Notes: generated by a model from the letters alone, not told the origin. DNA of 64,000 bases from Ferrovibrio sp. MS7 (GCF_038404985.1 NZ_JBBKBA010000002.1:496001-560000), one strand, 5' to 3'. Shown: positions 1 through 9,426, counted from the first letter of the stretch. Translations and numbers: made by a program.

Positions 1-237
1 TTTACTGCGTTTGTCCATGCCCGAATGTCGTTTCGGGCTGCCCCCTTAACCACCGAGGAAAACTACGGAAATGCCACTTGACCGGAGATATACTCCGAGG
101 ATAATTGCGACAAATTGGTCGAGAAACGTCACAATCCGGCATTTCCCTCCGAATCGAGGCCCGCCGGAGACACAAGCATCTCTACATAACTCTGCGTCGC
201 GTTTCTATTTCATCTCTTGCATCATGGAGAAACATTC
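1..237. other. Leading non-coding stretch
   Basis: I see no convincing gene here. A short inverted repeat (CGGAG, 5-nt loop, CTCCG) lies near 82-96. The last bases carry the ribosome binding site of the hydrolase gene (GGAGA near 225). The window edge may cut off an upstream gene or promoter. Confidence 0.5.
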
Positions 238-1077
238 ATGCGACAGTTCGTAATGTTTATATTTGCAATGATCGTCACTGCTTTCTCAGGCATCAGCTAC
301 TCCCACGCCCAATCCAAGGAAAATGTCACTTACCCAAATGTAGTGATTCCAGGACTAGGTGGGGCTGTTACCGTGTACGCGGGCATCTATAAGCCTCGCG
401 GGAACGGCCCTTTCCCAGCCGTCATTGTCCTGCATGGCTGCGGCGGCACCGATTATAATCACAAGGCTTGGGCCGAGCGTTTGGTGTCATGGGGTTATGT
501 GGCACTTGTCCCTGATAGCTTTATGTCTCGCGGGCACAAGAGCATCTGTACTCAGACTACTGTTGTAACGCCGGAAATGCGGGTTTCCGATATCATGGGC
601 AGCACTGAGTACCTTGCCGGCCTGCCATATGTGGCAAAGGACAAGATTGGCCTGGTCGGATTTTCACATGGCGGCTGGACTGTCATGAAGGCCGTACAGG
701 AAAGATATCAATTAAAGTCTTTCGGCATCCGAGGGGCTGTCGCCTACTACCCTTACTGCAATCCAAAGCAGGATTCGAAAATCAGCATCCCACTCCTTAT
801 CCTCATTGGAGAGGATGACAGCTGGACTCCGGCGCCTCTCTGCCGCGAACTGCAGGCAAACGACAATCTAAAGTCAGCAGCCCCTACTGAAATGGTTTTC
901 TACCCCAACACGTATCACAGCTTCGACCGGCCTGAGCGCATCACTGAAGTGGATGGCTGGAGCGTTGGGGGTGGTGTGAAAAAGCACAAGATTGGTGGCA
1001 ATCCAGTAGCGGCAGAAGATTCATTCAAAAGAAGCAAGGCATTTTTTGAGCGGGTATTCTCTGCCGCTAATAATTGA
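238..1077 (+). CDS. Secreted dienelactone hydrolase family protein
   Basis: A 279-residue alpha/beta hydrolase of the dienelactone hydrolase type. The start at 238 is preferred over an in-frame ATG at 217 because GGAGA lies just upstream and the protein then begins with a clean Sec signal peptide (residues 1-24, ending SHAQ). The nucleophile elbow is GFSHGG with Ser143, so it uses serine where classical dienelactone hydrolases use cysteine. The probable acid is Asp193 or Asp194 (GEDDSW) and the probable base is His227 (YHSFDR). An HGCGG oxyanion-type motif is at residues 66-70. It is likely periplasmic and acts on an ester or lactone; the substrate cannot be read from the sequence. It faces the metal cluster convergently and shows no functional link to it. 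Confidence 0.8.
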   Translation: MRQFVMFIFAMIVTAFSGISYSHAQSKENVTYPNVVIPGLGGAVTVYAGIYKPRGNGPFPAVIVLHGCGGTDYNHKAWAERLVSWGYVALVPDSFMSRGHKSICTQTTVVTPEMRVSDIMGSTEYLAGLPYVAKDKIGLVGFSHGGWTVMKAVQERYQLKSFGIRGAVAYYPYCNPKQDSKISIPLLILIGEDDSWTPAPLCRELQANDNLKSAAPTEMVFYPNTYHSFDRPERITEVDGWSVGGGVKKHKIGGNPVAAEDSFKRSKAFFERVFSAANN

Positions 1078-1243
1078 GGCTAGCCCATCCAATCGAGCAT
1101 CCGACGTTAAAAACAGCCACTTAGTAGAAATGATGTAAAATGCACTCAAGCATATGATTGGAAGATTTACCCATCTTCCCTGAGAAGATACCGTGAAATT
1201 ACCATAAATTTTGAGATTATCCGCAGGCCCATGCCCGGACACA

Positions 1244-1601
1244 TCAATGCTGATGCGAATGGCCGGCATGCGCTTGGGCCAGGGGGCCAAAGGAATGGGC
1301 TTCCGTGGCCTGCTCGCAGAGGTTTGCCTCGATCTGCACTGTCACGTGATCGGTAATAGCCGAATATCCGCTGCCGATCGGCCGGGCGTCGGCCGATACG
1401 GATTGCTACCAGCGAGATGGCAAGAGCTGCCGAGTCGGTGAACATATGCGTAGCGTCGGAAATGAGCGCCAGACTGTTGGTCAGAATGCCGCCGACAACT
1501 TTAGCTATCAGGAAAGTTGTGGTGAGGCCTAGGGCCCACCAGATCGGTCGCTCGCTCTGGCCTTCGATTTTGACGCGATTATGGTCATGTCCCACACCCA
1601 T
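1244..1601 (-). pseudogene. CDF cation efflux transporter remnant (CzcD-like), internal deletion
   Basis: The 5' end is an intact start of a CzcD-like cation diffusion facilitator: GTGAGGACA ribosome binding site, ATG at 1601, His at residues 5 and 7, then the TM2 motif HMFTDSAALA with the metal-binding His/Asp pair, and later a FGYYR block. Directly after FGYYR the reading frame becomes nonsense. In another frame the sequence continues as the C-terminal cytoplasmic domain (DHVTVQIEANLCEQ) and ends in a His-rich tail (HAGHSHQH) with a stop at 1244. Roughly the middle 200 residues of a normal transporter of about 300 are missing, and the join near 1347-1360 shifts the frame. It cannot make a functional transporter. 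It is the last member of the minus-strand metal cluster. Confidence 0.82.
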
Positions 1602-1694
1602 ATTGTCCTCACAAGGTTAGTGGCCATGCCGGTGACGAATATCCGGGTAATGTTGCAAGCATTGCTTCGTAAGCGCGTTTGAGTTTCATCCTGT

Positions 1695-2177
1695 CTATAT
1701 ATTTGACGATCGCAACCTATCTAAAATCTGCTCCATCTGGTCGATCTCCCCCTGTTGGCCCTTGATGATCTGCCGGCACAAATCGGCTAGTTCGGCATCG
1801 GTGATGTTGGCCTCACGGCACATCAGGATGGCGCCCGAATGATGCGGAATCATGGAGCGCACGAATTCGGCATTCCCGACGGCTGCCTGTGTGCGCATGC
1901 CGACATAGCTGCCAATGAACACGAGTGCAGCCACGGCAACGATCGTCCAGTTCAGACGCTGTATGGGGAACATCGAGCGCATGGCGACAAGCATGACGAG
2001 AGCCATGGGGGCGACCATCATCAAGGTCATGTAGACGTTGTTGAGGTTGAAATGGAAATCCGACAGCGAATTGATCATGGCGTACATGACCAGGTACATG
2101 ATGGCGAAATCGACCGCCAGCTCAGCGGCGAAGCCCCAGTAATGGGACTTATGCATCTCCGTCGAATGGTGCGCCAT
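1695..2177 (-). CDS. DUF305 membrane-anchored protein
   Basis: A 160-residue protein with three predicted membrane segments in its first 95 residues (about 16-36, 50-66, 77-93) and a C-terminal DUF305 domain. The DUF305 hallmark is the His-His pair in MIPHHSGAI, followed by a Cys-Arg helix and a GQQGEIDQM helix. The domain is related to the ferritin-like fold, and DUF305 proteins recur in copper and other metal clusters, but a defined biochemical role is not established. A ribosome binding site (GGAGG) precedes the ATG. It lies between the DUF411 gene and the CDF remnant and is probably co-transcribed with the Cus genes. Confidence 0.8.
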   Translation of the reverse strand: MAHHSTEMHKSHYWGFAAELAVDFAIMYLVMYAMINSLSDFHFNLNNVYMTLMMVAPMALVMLVAMRSMFPIQRLNWTIVAVAALVFIGSYVGMRTQAAVGNAEFVRSMIPHHSGAILMCREANITDAELADLCRQIIKGQQGEIDQMEQILDRLRSSNI

Positions 2178-2208
2178 GATATGCCTCCAGGACCATGATC
2201 AGACCGGC

Positions 2209-2655
2209 CTAAGAGTAACGCGAATAGACTGTGGTCGTTCCACCCTTCGCAAACAGCAGGACGTCGTATGGATCTGCCTTCCCGGTCTCCATGCCGGGCG
2301 AGCCTTCCGGCATGCCGGGCACCGTCAGGCCAAGCGCGTCCGGCCGTTCGCGCAGCAGGCGCTGGATATCAACGGCTGGGACATGGCCTTCGATGACATA
2401 ACCGCCGACGCGCGCGGTATGGCAGGAGGACAGCTCAGGCGTGAGGCCGGCACTCAGCTTCTCCTGGTTGAGCAGCGCCATCGGCACATCCTTGGCCGTG
2501 ACCGGGAAGCCAGCCTTGCGCAGATGGGTGATCCAGGCGTTGCAGCAGCCGCAGCTTGAGGTTTTCAGCACATGGACTGTGTCCGTTGCCCGCGCCGGGA
2601 GTACGGGCAGGGCTGTTGCAGAAAGCGTCAGTACCAGAAAACTGCGTCGATTCAT
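2209..2655 (-). CDS. DUF411 periplasmic metal-binding protein
   Basis: A 148-residue protein with an N-terminal export signal beginning MNRRSF, which may be Tat- or Sec-type. The diagnostic DUF411 motif is the Cys cluster SSCGCC (Cys35, Cys37, Cys38) in a thioredoxin-like context, with a further conserved SSCHTA further on. DUF411 proteins are regularly linked to copper/silver RND pumps and are thought to bind metal in the periplasm. The start at 2655 is chosen over an upstream in-frame codon (2811) because that longer form would run far into cusA. It sits 11 bases after the end of cusA. Confidence 0.82.
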   Translation of the reverse strand: MNRRSFLVLTLSATALPVLPARATDTVHVLKTSSCGCCNAWITHLRKAGFPVTAKDVPMALLNQEKLSAGLTPELSSCHTARVGGYVIEGHVPAVDIQRLLRERPDALGLTVPGMPEGSPGMETGKADPYDVLLFAKGGTTTVYSRYS

Positions 2656-2666
2656 GGTGGTCTCCT

Positions 2667-5600
2667 TCACATCTTTGGAATGTTGCGCTGCTTGATCAGG
2701 GCATAGATCGCCGGAATGACGATCAGCGTCAGCAAGGTGGATGAGACCATGCCACCGATCATCGGTACGGCGATACGCTGCATCACCTCCGAGCCCGTGC
2801 CGGTGATCCACAGGATCGGCAGCAGGCCTGCCATGATGGTAATCACCGTCATGGCCTTGGGTCGCACGCGGTCAACGGCGCCCTCGATGATTGCCGCCCG
2901 CAGGTCCGCCTGTGTGAACGCCCGTCCCTCGCTGTGACAGAGCGCCTTCCGGTCGCGAAGTGCATGGTCGAGGTAGATCAGCATGATCACTCCGGTCTCG
3001 GCGGCGACGCCGGCCAGCGCAATGAAGCCGACGGCAACGGCCACGCTGAAGTTGAACCCCATCCAATCCATCAGCCAGAGTCCGCCGATCAGGGCAAAAG
3101 GCAGGCTCAGCATCACGATCAGGGTTTCCGTCATGCGCCGGAAGTTGAGGTAGAGCAGCAGCATGATCACGAAAAGCGTCGCCGGAACGACAATGCGCAG
3201 GCGCTGCTTGGCACGTTCCAGATACTCGTACTGACCGCTCCAGGCGAGCGTCACCCCCTTCGGCACCTGGATCTCGCGGGCCAGTAACGCCTGGGCGTCT
3301 GCCACATAGGAGCCGATATCGCGGCCCTGCATGTCGATGAAGACATAGACCGCGAGCTGGGCATTCTCGGTGCGGATCCCGGTCGGACCCTGCTCCAGCC
3401 GGGTGCTGGCCAGCTGCCCCAGCGGCACCATGGCGCCGTTGGGCAGCGGTACCAGCACCTCACGCGCAATGGCCTGGGGGCTGGAACGCAGCTCGCGCGG
3501 ATAGCGGATAATCACGCCATAGCGCTCCCGGCCTTCCACAGTGCTGGTGACCATCTCGCCGCCCAGTGCCATGGCGATGACGTTCTGCACGGTGTCGATC
3601 GATACACCATGCCGGGCGAGCGCCAGACGGTCCGGTTCGATGGTGAGGTAGTAGCCGCCGATCACACGCTCGGCAAAGGCACTCGATGTCCCCTGGACCT
3701 TGCGCAGGCTGGTCTCGATCTTTCTGGCGAGCCCATCGAGTTCGACCAGGTCAGGTCCGAACAGTTTGATCCCAAGCGTGGTACGGATGCCGGTCGAGAG
3801 CATGTCGGTGCGCATCTTGATCGGCATGGTCCAGGCGTTCGAAACACCTGGGATCTGCAGTGCCTGATCCATCTCCCGGATCAGGCTGTCCACGGTCACA
3901 CCTGGCCGCCATTCCGACTGCGGTTTCAGGTTGATCACGGTCTCGAACATCTCGGTCGGTGCTGGGTCGGTCGCCGAATTTATGCGGCCGGCCTTGCCAA
4001 AGACACTTTCCACCTCCTGGAAGCTTTTGATGATCTTGTTCTGGGTCTGCACCAGCTCGGCTGCCTTGGCGATCGACAGCCCCGGCAGGGTGACGGGCAT
4101 GTACTGGATGGTACCCTCGTTCAGGTTCGGCATGAATTCCGTACCGATGCGGGAAAGCGGAATCCAGCTCAGGCCCAAGGCCAGGACGGCGATCGCAATC
4201 GTCACCCCTTTGGCGCGGAGCACGAGGTCGATCACCGGCCGGTAGGCTGCAATCAGCAGCCGGTTCACCGGATTGCGGTGCTCGGGCACGATCTTGCCGC
4301 GGATCAGCAGTACCATCAGTGCTGGCACCAGCGTCACGGAAAGGAGAGCCGCACCAGCCATGGCGAAGGTCTTAGTATAGGCCAGCGGCTTGAACAGCCG
4401 GCCTTCCTGGGCTTCGAGCGCGAAGATCGGGATGAAGGACACCGTGATGATGAGCAAGCTGAAGAAAAGCGACGGTCCGACCTCGACGGCCGCCTCGGTC
4501 AGCACCTTGACACGATCAGCCTCCGGGCCGGCCCGCTCCAGCCGTTTATGGGCATTCTCGATCATCACGATGGCAGCATCGACCATGGCGCCAACCGCGA
4601 TCGCAATGCCCCCTAAACTCATGATGTTGGAGGTGATGCCGAAAGCCTCCATCAGGATGATCGCGATCAGGATGCCGACCGGCAGGGTGACGATGGCGAC
4701 AAGCGCACTGCGCATATGCAGCAGGAAGATGAAGCAGACGAGCGCCACCACGATCGACTCCTCCACAAGGGTCGATTTAAGCGTGGCGACGGCCCGCCGG
4801 ATCAGTTCCGAGCGATCATAGACCGTCACGATGTCGACGCCTTCGGGCAGGCTTGCCTTCATCTCTTGGATGCGCGCCTTAACCCCGTCGATCACGGCAA
4901 GCGCATTCTGGCCGGCTCGCTGGATGACGGTGCCGCTCACCACTTCGCCTTCGCCATTCAGCTCGGTGATGCCGCGGCGCTCATCCGGCCCCAATTCGAT
5001 ACGGGCCACATCGGAGAGCCGCACCGGCGTGCCGCCTTCCGACTTCAGGACGATCTGGCCGATATCGGACAGGTTGCGCAGGTAGCCACGGCCACGGACC
5101 ATGAATTCGGTCTCGGCCATCTCGATCACCCGGCCGCCAACATCCCGGTTGCTCTGCCGGATCGCCTCGGCGACCCGCTCGAGCGGGATGTTAAAGGCCT
5201 GCAGTTTGCGGGGATCGACCACGACCTGATACTGCTTCACGAAGCCGCCCGCAGAGGCGATCTCGGCCACACCATCGGACTTGGCCAGCTGGTAACGGAA
5301 ATTCCAGTCCTGCAGGCTGCGCAGCTCGGCCAGCGTCTTCTGTGCCCCGGTGACGGCATACTGGTAGACCCAGCCCACACCGGTCGCATCGGGGCCGAGT
5401 GCTGGAGTGATGCCGGCGGGAAGCCGTTTGGTGGCGAAATTGAGGTATTCCAGCACCCGGCTGCGCGCCCAGTAGAGGTCGGTGCCTTCCTCGAAAATCA
5501 CATAGACGAAAGACACCCCAAAGTATGAGAAGCCGCGCACCACCTTGGAACGGGGCACGTTCAGCATGGCCGAGGTGAGCGGGTAGGTGACCTGATCCTC

Positions 5601-5783
5601 CACCACCTGCGGCGCCTGACCCGGATATTCGGTGTAAACGATGACCTGGGTATCGGAGAGGTCCGGGATGGCATCGAGCGGCAGCCGGCTTAGTGCAACA
5701 AGGCCGGCCGCGCTCAGGAACAGGGTTGCAAACAGCACCAGGAAGATGTTGCGGGTCGACCAGCGGATCAGGGCGGCAATCAT
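2667..5783 (-). CDS. cusA: Copper/silver efflux RND pump, inner-membrane subunit
   Basis: A 1038-residue heavy-metal RND transporter, the usual length for CusA. It is the proton-driven inner-membrane pump of a tripartite CusCBA complex moving Cu(I)/Ag(I) out through the outer membrane. TM1 is at residues 13-31, and the TM4 motif around Asp402 reads AVGAMVDAAIVMIEN, the monovalent-cation type rather than the DFG type of CzcA. Met612 (PTEMFE) and a Met cluster near 652-661 match the methionine relay of the porter domain. The start overlaps the stop of cusB by 4 bases (ATGA) and is preceded by AGGAGG, so translation is coupled. Confidence 0.93.
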   Translation of the reverse strand: MIAALIRWSTRNIFLVLFATLFLSAAGLVALSRLPLDAIPDLSDTQVIVYTEYPGQAPQVVEDQVTYPLTSAMLNVPRSKVVRGFSYFGVSFVYVIFEEGTDLYWARSRVLEYLNFATKRLPAGITPALGPDATGVGWVYQYAVTGAQKTLAELRSLQDWNFRYQLAKSDGVAEIASAGGFVKQYQVVVDPRKLQAFNIPLERVAEAIRQSNRDVGGRVIEMAETEFMVRGRGYLRNLSDIGQIVLKSEGGTPVRLSDVARIELGPDERRGITELNGEGEVVSGTVIQRAGQNALAVIDGVKARIQEMKASLPEGVDIVTVYDRSELIRRAVATLKSTLVEESIVVALVCFIFLLHMRSALVAIVTLPVGILIAIILMEAFGITSNIMSLGGIAIAVGAMVDAAIVMIENAHKRLERAGPEADRVKVLTEAAVEVGPSLFFSLLIITVSFIPIFALEAQEGRLFKPLAYTKTFAMAGAALLSVTLVPALMVLLIRGKIVPEHRNPVNRLLIAAYRPVIDLVLRAKGVTIAIAVLALGLSWIPLSRIGTEFMPNLNEGTIQYMPVTLPGLSIAKAAELVQTQNKIIKSFQEVESVFGKAGRINSATDPAPTEMFETVINLKPQSEWRPGVTVDSLIREMDQALQIPGVSNAWTMPIKMRTDMLSTGIRTTLGIKLFGPDLVELDGLARKIETSLRKVQGTSSAFAERVIGGYYLTIEPDRLALARHGVSIDTVQNVIAMALGGEMVTSTVEGRERYGVIIRYPRELRSSPQAIAREVLVPLPNGAMVPLGQLASTRLEQGPTGIRTENAQLAVYVFIDMQGRDIGSYVADAQALLAREIQVPKGVTLAWSGQYEYLERAKQRLRIVVPATLFVIMLLLYLNFRRMTETLIVMLSLPFALIGGLWLMDWMGFNFSVAVAVGFIALAGVAAETGVIMLIYLDHALRDRKALCHSEGRAFTQADLRAAIIEGAVDRVRPKAMTVITIMAGLLPILWITGTGSEVMQRIAVPMIGGMVSSTLLTLIVIPAIYALIKQRNIPKM

Positions 5784-7111
5784 TTCGGCGCCTCCTGGCC
5801 CGACTGCGCTGCCGATGGCGGTGCAAATGATTGCAGGGCCGCTTTCAGATTGGCTTCGGCATCCAGCAGGAAGTTCGCCTGCACCACCACGGCCTCGCCC
5901 TCATCTAGACCGTCGCGCACTTCGATATAGCCATCACCGCGGGCCCCCAGCTTGACCTCGCGCGGATCGAACCGGCCCATGCCGATATCGACGATGACGA
6001 TCTGGCGTCGGCCACTGTCGATCACCGCGCTTTCGGGGATGGCCAGCGTCTCTTCGGTGACGGCCTGGGTATTCAGCAGCACCGAGGCATACATCTCGGC
6101 CTTGAGCGCACCATCCGGATTGGGCACCTCGATTCGCACCCGGGCGGTGCGGGTGTCGCGGTTCACCGTCGGATAGATGAAGGCGACCTTGCCGGCGAAT
6201 TTGCGGTTGGGATAGGCATTCACTGCGATCTCGACCGGCTGGCCCGGTTTGATCAGACCCAGGTCCTGCTCGTATACCTCAGCCTGCAACCAGAGCTGGC
6301 TGTCATCCACCAGGCGGTAAAGCCGTTCGCCTGGCATGATGCGCATGCCTTCGACCACGGCCTTGTCCATCACGAGACCCTGCATGGGGGCGGCAATGGC
6401 GAATTGCCGGCTGACCTGGCCGATGCGTACCAGGCGGTCCTGGACAGCTTTGGGCAGATCGAGGTTGCGCAGCCGTGCCAGCGCCCCCTGGACGAGGCGT
6501 TCCGCGTCATTGCGCACGGCCCGGTCATCGGAAGGTGCCTCATCGCGCAGGCGTGCGGCCAGCAGGTATTCCTCCTGGGCCTGCACCATGGCCGGGCTGT
6601 AGACCAGCATCATGGTTTGGCCGGCCTTGACCGGCTCGCCGGTCGCATTGACGAGCAGTTTCTCGATCCAGGCCTCGTATTTGACCGTCACATCGACCTG
6701 GCGGCGTTCGTCGAACTGGAAGCTTGCAGTCGCGCGCACCGGCCTGGACAGCATGCGGCTGCGGGCATCTTCGGTGCGGACGCCGAGCAGTTGGATCTTC
6801 TGCGGACTGAGCTTGATGCCGCGATCAGGTCCTTCTTCCTCACCTTCATAGACAGGGATGTAATCCATGCCCATCCAGTCTTTCTTTGGGGTGGGGGAGA
6901 CATCAGGCAGGCCCATCGGGTTGCGGTAATAGAGCAGCTTCTTTTCAGCCTTCTGCGCTTCTCCAGCCGGCTGGCTCGATGTCATGGCTGACATAGTGGT
7001 GTCCTTGCCACGAATTGCTGCTGGTAGGCCGTGCGTTCCCAGGGCGTAGCCGCCAACACCAGCCAGTGTCGCAATCGCGACGCCGGCCAGGATGAATTGA
7101 GGGCGAATCAT
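5780..7111 (-). CDS. cusB: Copper/silver efflux membrane fusion protein
   Basis: A 443-residue periplasmic adaptor linking CusA to the outer-membrane factor. One N-terminal membrane anchor (residues 5-25) is followed at residues 60-88 by a heavy-metal-binding domain of the YRNPMGLP...DWMGMDYIPVY type, which presents Met ligands. Barrel-sandwich, hairpin and beta-barrel regions of the CusB/HlyD_D23 kind follow. A strong ribosome binding site (GGAGGTGACC) precedes the ATG. It overlaps cusC upstream and cusA downstream by 4 bases each. Confidence 0.93.
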   Translation of the reverse strand: MIRPQFILAGVAIATLAGVGGYALGTHGLPAAIRGKDTTMSAMTSSQPAGEAQKAEKKLLYYRNPMGLPDVSPTPKKDWMGMDYIPVYEGEEEGPDRGIKLSPQKIQLLGVRTEDARSRMLSRPVRATASFQFDERRQVDVTVKYEAWIEKLLVNATGEPVKAGQTMMLVYSPAMVQAQEEYLLAARLRDEAPSDDRAVRNDAERLVQGALARLRNLDLPKAVQDRLVRIGQVSRQFAIAAPMQGLVMDKAVVEGMRIMPGERLYRLVDDSQLWLQAEVYEQDLGLIKPGQPVEIAVNAYPNRKFAGKVAFIYPTVNRDTRTARVRIEVPNPDGALKAEMYASVLLNTQAVTEETLAIPESAVIDSGRRQIVIVDIGMGRFDPREVKLGARGDGYIEVRDGLDEGEAVVVQANFLLDAEANLKAALQSFAPPSAAQSGQEAPK

Positions 7112-8388
7112 AGGTCACCTCCGACCAGACGTTCGATTTCGGCCAGCAGCCGGCGTTGTTCGGCCTGGGCCCGGATGCCATCCAGTTCGACTTCGCGCAG
7201 CCGGCTCTGCGCCTGAACCAGGTCAGCGAAGCCGCCGCTACCCTGCTCATAGGCGCGCAACTGGGCAGTCAGGGCTGCCCGAGCCTGGGACAGGATGCTG
7301 CCACCACTTAAACTCTCGATGCGCCGCTGAGCCTCCAGACCGGCCAGCATCTCGCGCAGAGTTGCGGCCAGTTCCAGTTCAATGGCCTGGCGCTGGACCC
7401 GAACAGCGCTCTGTTCGGCAATCGCCTCGTTCTTCTTGGCATCCCGCAGACCGCCGCGCAGCGGAATGTTCAGGGTGACATAAGCCTCATAGGCCCGGAC
7501 CCCGAGATCCCGTTCGATCGTACCTACGCCAAGCGACACGTCTGGCACCCAGTCGGCATCGGCAAGCCGCCGCCTGGCATCGGCGCCGGTGCCGCGGGCG
7601 GCCAGCTGACGGAATTGCGGGTTGCGGTCGAGCGCTTCGATCATCAGGCTGTCGAACTGCAGCCGCTCGGGCCTCGGCATCGGAGCCAGCCCGAGCGGCG
7701 GCTGCAGGTCGGCACCAGCATCTCTGCCAAGCAGCCCATTCAGGCGGGCATCGAACTGGCGTACATCGCCCTGCAGGCGCGCAATCTCGGTTTCGAGCCG
7801 GTTCCGGGCCAGGCGGCTGTTGAGCGCACCTTCCTGTCCGATCCGCCCTTGCGCATAGCCACGATCTGCTGCCTCGACAATGCGGTCCAGCAGGCCACGC
7901 TGTTCATTGAGGATGCGCAGACCCGCTTGAGCAAGAAAACGCTGTGCCTGGGCCGCTTTGATCCGCGCGACCAGTTCGTTGGCAACCAGCTCCTGACGCG
8001 CCTGCGCATCCGCCGTATCGGCATCGGCGATGTTGCGGCGCAAGTCGCGTTTGCCACCCAATGGGAAGCTCTGTTCCAGCATGTATTTGCGGTAGCCAAG
8101 CTGGTCGGGCAGCAGGCCGGATGAGCGCGTGTTGTCGTTGAATTCGACCCGGAAGGTTGGGTCGGCAAGGCTGTCGGCCGCTGAGGCGCGGGCCATCGCC
8201 ATGTCGCGCTCAAGGGCTGCGAACGCGATATCGGGATGCTGGCTGCGTGCCGTCGCCAGCAGCAAGGGCAACTCGCTGCCCAAAGCAGGCTGTGCGAGCG
8301 TCGGTTGAGCCATAACCGGGATGCCGATCGTGGCAACCAGCATCAGCATGGCGCCAATGGCACCACGCCATACAAAAGCTTCGAACAT
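7108..8388 (-). CDS. cusC: CusC-type outer-membrane efflux factor (TolC family)
   Basis: A 426-residue TolC-superfamily protein with a Sec signal ending near residue 28 (PVMAQ) and two internally repeated coiled-coil halves. No lipobox cysteine is seen. It should be the outer-membrane channel for the downstream CusB and CusA. ATGA overlaps the cusB start and GGAG lies 9 bases before its own ATG. A 59-base gap separates it from the small Cys-rich gene upstream; that gap contains a GC-rich hairpin. Confidence 0.9.
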   Translation of the reverse strand: MFEAFVWRGAIGAMLMLVATIGIPVMAQPTLAQPALGSELPLLLATARSQHPDIAFAALERDMAMARASAADSLADPTFRVEFNDNTRSSGLLPDQLGYRKYMLEQSFPLGGKRDLRRNIADADTADAQARQELVANELVARIKAAQAQRFLAQAGLRILNEQRGLLDRIVEAADRGYAQGRIGQEGALNSRLARNRLETEIARLQGDVRQFDARLNGLLGRDAGADLQPPLGLAPMPRPERLQFDSLMIEALDRNPQFRQLAARGTGADARRRLADADWVPDVSLGVGTIERDLGVRAYEAYVTLNIPLRGGLRDAKKNEAIAEQSAVRVQRQAIELELAATLREMLAGLEAQRRIESLSGGSILSQARAALTAQLRAYEQGSGGFADLVQAQSRLREVELDGIRAQAEQRRLLAEIERLVGGDL

Positions 8389-8419
8389 GGAAAATGCTCC
8401 GTTTCCAGACGTCAGACAT

Positions 8420-8437
8420 GGCCCGGCAGGCCGGGCC
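8420..8437 (-). repeat. GC-rich hairpin between small protein gene and cusC
   Basis: A perfect 8-bp inverted repeat, GGCCCGGC and GCCGGGCC, with a 2-nt centre. It lies in the 59-base gap upstream of cusC. No T-run follows on the minus strand, so it is more likely an mRNA processing or attenuation element than a strong terminator. Confidence 0.5.
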
Positions 8438-8447
8438 GTGGGTCAGG

Positions 8448-8816
8448 TCAGGAGCGGAGGATCGGCGGATCGTAGAGCGGCGGCGGCAGCCAGTCGGCGA
8501 TGCCACGGCCGACGAACGATGGTTCAGCCACAACAGTAAGTCGGGTCATGGCGGATTGCGTAGGCAGGCTCACGCCCGGAATAGCGATGCAACCAACCTT
8601 GCATTTCGACAGATCAGCATTGCCATTGAGACCGGCCTGATCGGCTTCGTCGCAGCAATCGTGACCTGGTGCCAAGGCCTGGATGATTTCCAACTGAACT
8701 GTGCTGGCATCATTGGCCGGCGCGCAATTGGCACTCATCGGCGCCAGAGGGCCCAGCAGAAGCCCGATGGCGACCAAAAGACGGAGCGCTTTAGCCCAAC
8801 CGGCGGTCATGGGCAT
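8448..8816 (-). CDS. Small Cys-rich secreted protein heading cusCBA
   Basis: A 122-residue protein of no family I can name. It has an N-terminal hydrophobic export signal (residues 9-31), a central cluster of potential soft-metal ligands (HDCC, then CKVGC about 18 residues on), and a proline-rich C-terminus (PPPLYDPPI). Its position immediately upstream of cusCBA and its Cys content suggest a periplasmic metal-binding accessory; this is inference. Similar-looking small proteins occur at 13719-14204 and 22158-22541 in front of other metal genes. Confidence 0.65.
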   Translation of the reverse strand: MPMTAGWAKALRLLVAIGLLLGPLAPMSANCAPANDASTVQLEIIQALAPGHDCCDEADQAGLNGNADLSKCKVGCIAIPGVSLPTQSAMTRLTVVAEPSFVGRGIADWLPPPLYDPPILRS

Positions 8817-8892
8817 AGTCTACACCGACTCTGCCCGGTTCCGAACGGCAAAGTGACGCAGGTCGGACGGGCATTCCAGCGCGGGTAGATCA

Positions 8893-9366
8893 TCAATGAT
8901 CATGATGCGGCCCGACATCACCGACCACGTCGACCCATTGCCCGGCATTGAAAATGAGGCGCAAGGGGACATGCACGCCGTTGCGCAGTGTTTCACGCAA
9001 CCCGGTCAGTTCGACCCACATATGGGATGTGGCGAAATCGAGGGCCTGCTCTGGTTTCACGCCAAGTGAGTCCAGCTGCAGCTGGCGCCCATCGCCGGGA
9101 TTGAACATGATCCGGCTGCCGGATGCGATCGGCGTGTCGACACGCAGCAGGTGGATGATGCTGCCTGTATTGTTATGGATACTGAATTTCAGGACCGCAC
9201 TTGTGCCGTTGCGCGGCTCGATCAAGGCGTGGTCGACATCGATCTGGGGACCGAATTCCGTATGGGCACGAACTGCTGGTGGGAGCAGCAGCACAAGAAC
9301 GAACAGCATGAGCGCCCATGCAGCGTGACGCCGAGGTACATGATGATGGTCACGCCAGACCTTCAT
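8893..9366 (-). CDS. PCuAC-like periplasmic copper chaperone (atypical ligands)
   Basis: About 157 residues: Sec signal ending at VRAHTE, then a beta-sandwich resembling PCu(A)C (DUF461) proteins, with the ASGSRI strand and the SHMWVELTGL block. Classical members bind Cu(I) through a H-x10-M-x21-H-x-M pattern. Here the expected HxM near the ASGSRI-downstream strand is altered (HMW), while the C-terminus gains a HHDH tail. The ATG at 9366 is preferred because AGGTGA lies 9 bases upstream; an in-frame ATG at 9411 would make a less natural signal peptide. A paralogue-like protein sits at 28581-29054. Confidence 0.65.
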   Translation of the reverse strand: MKVWRDHHHVPRRHAAWALMLFVLVLLLPPAVRAHTEFGPQIDVDHALIEPRNGTSAVLKFSIHNNTGSIIHLLRVDTPIASGSRIMFNPGDGRQLQLDSLGVKPEQALDFATSHMWVELTGLRETLRNGVHVPLRLIFNAGQWVDVVGDVGPHHDH

Positions 9367-9426
9367 GCGGCTGGTCACCTGAAAAGAGACGGAATTAAGC
9401 TTAAGCGGCATGGGCGATGTCCAGCA

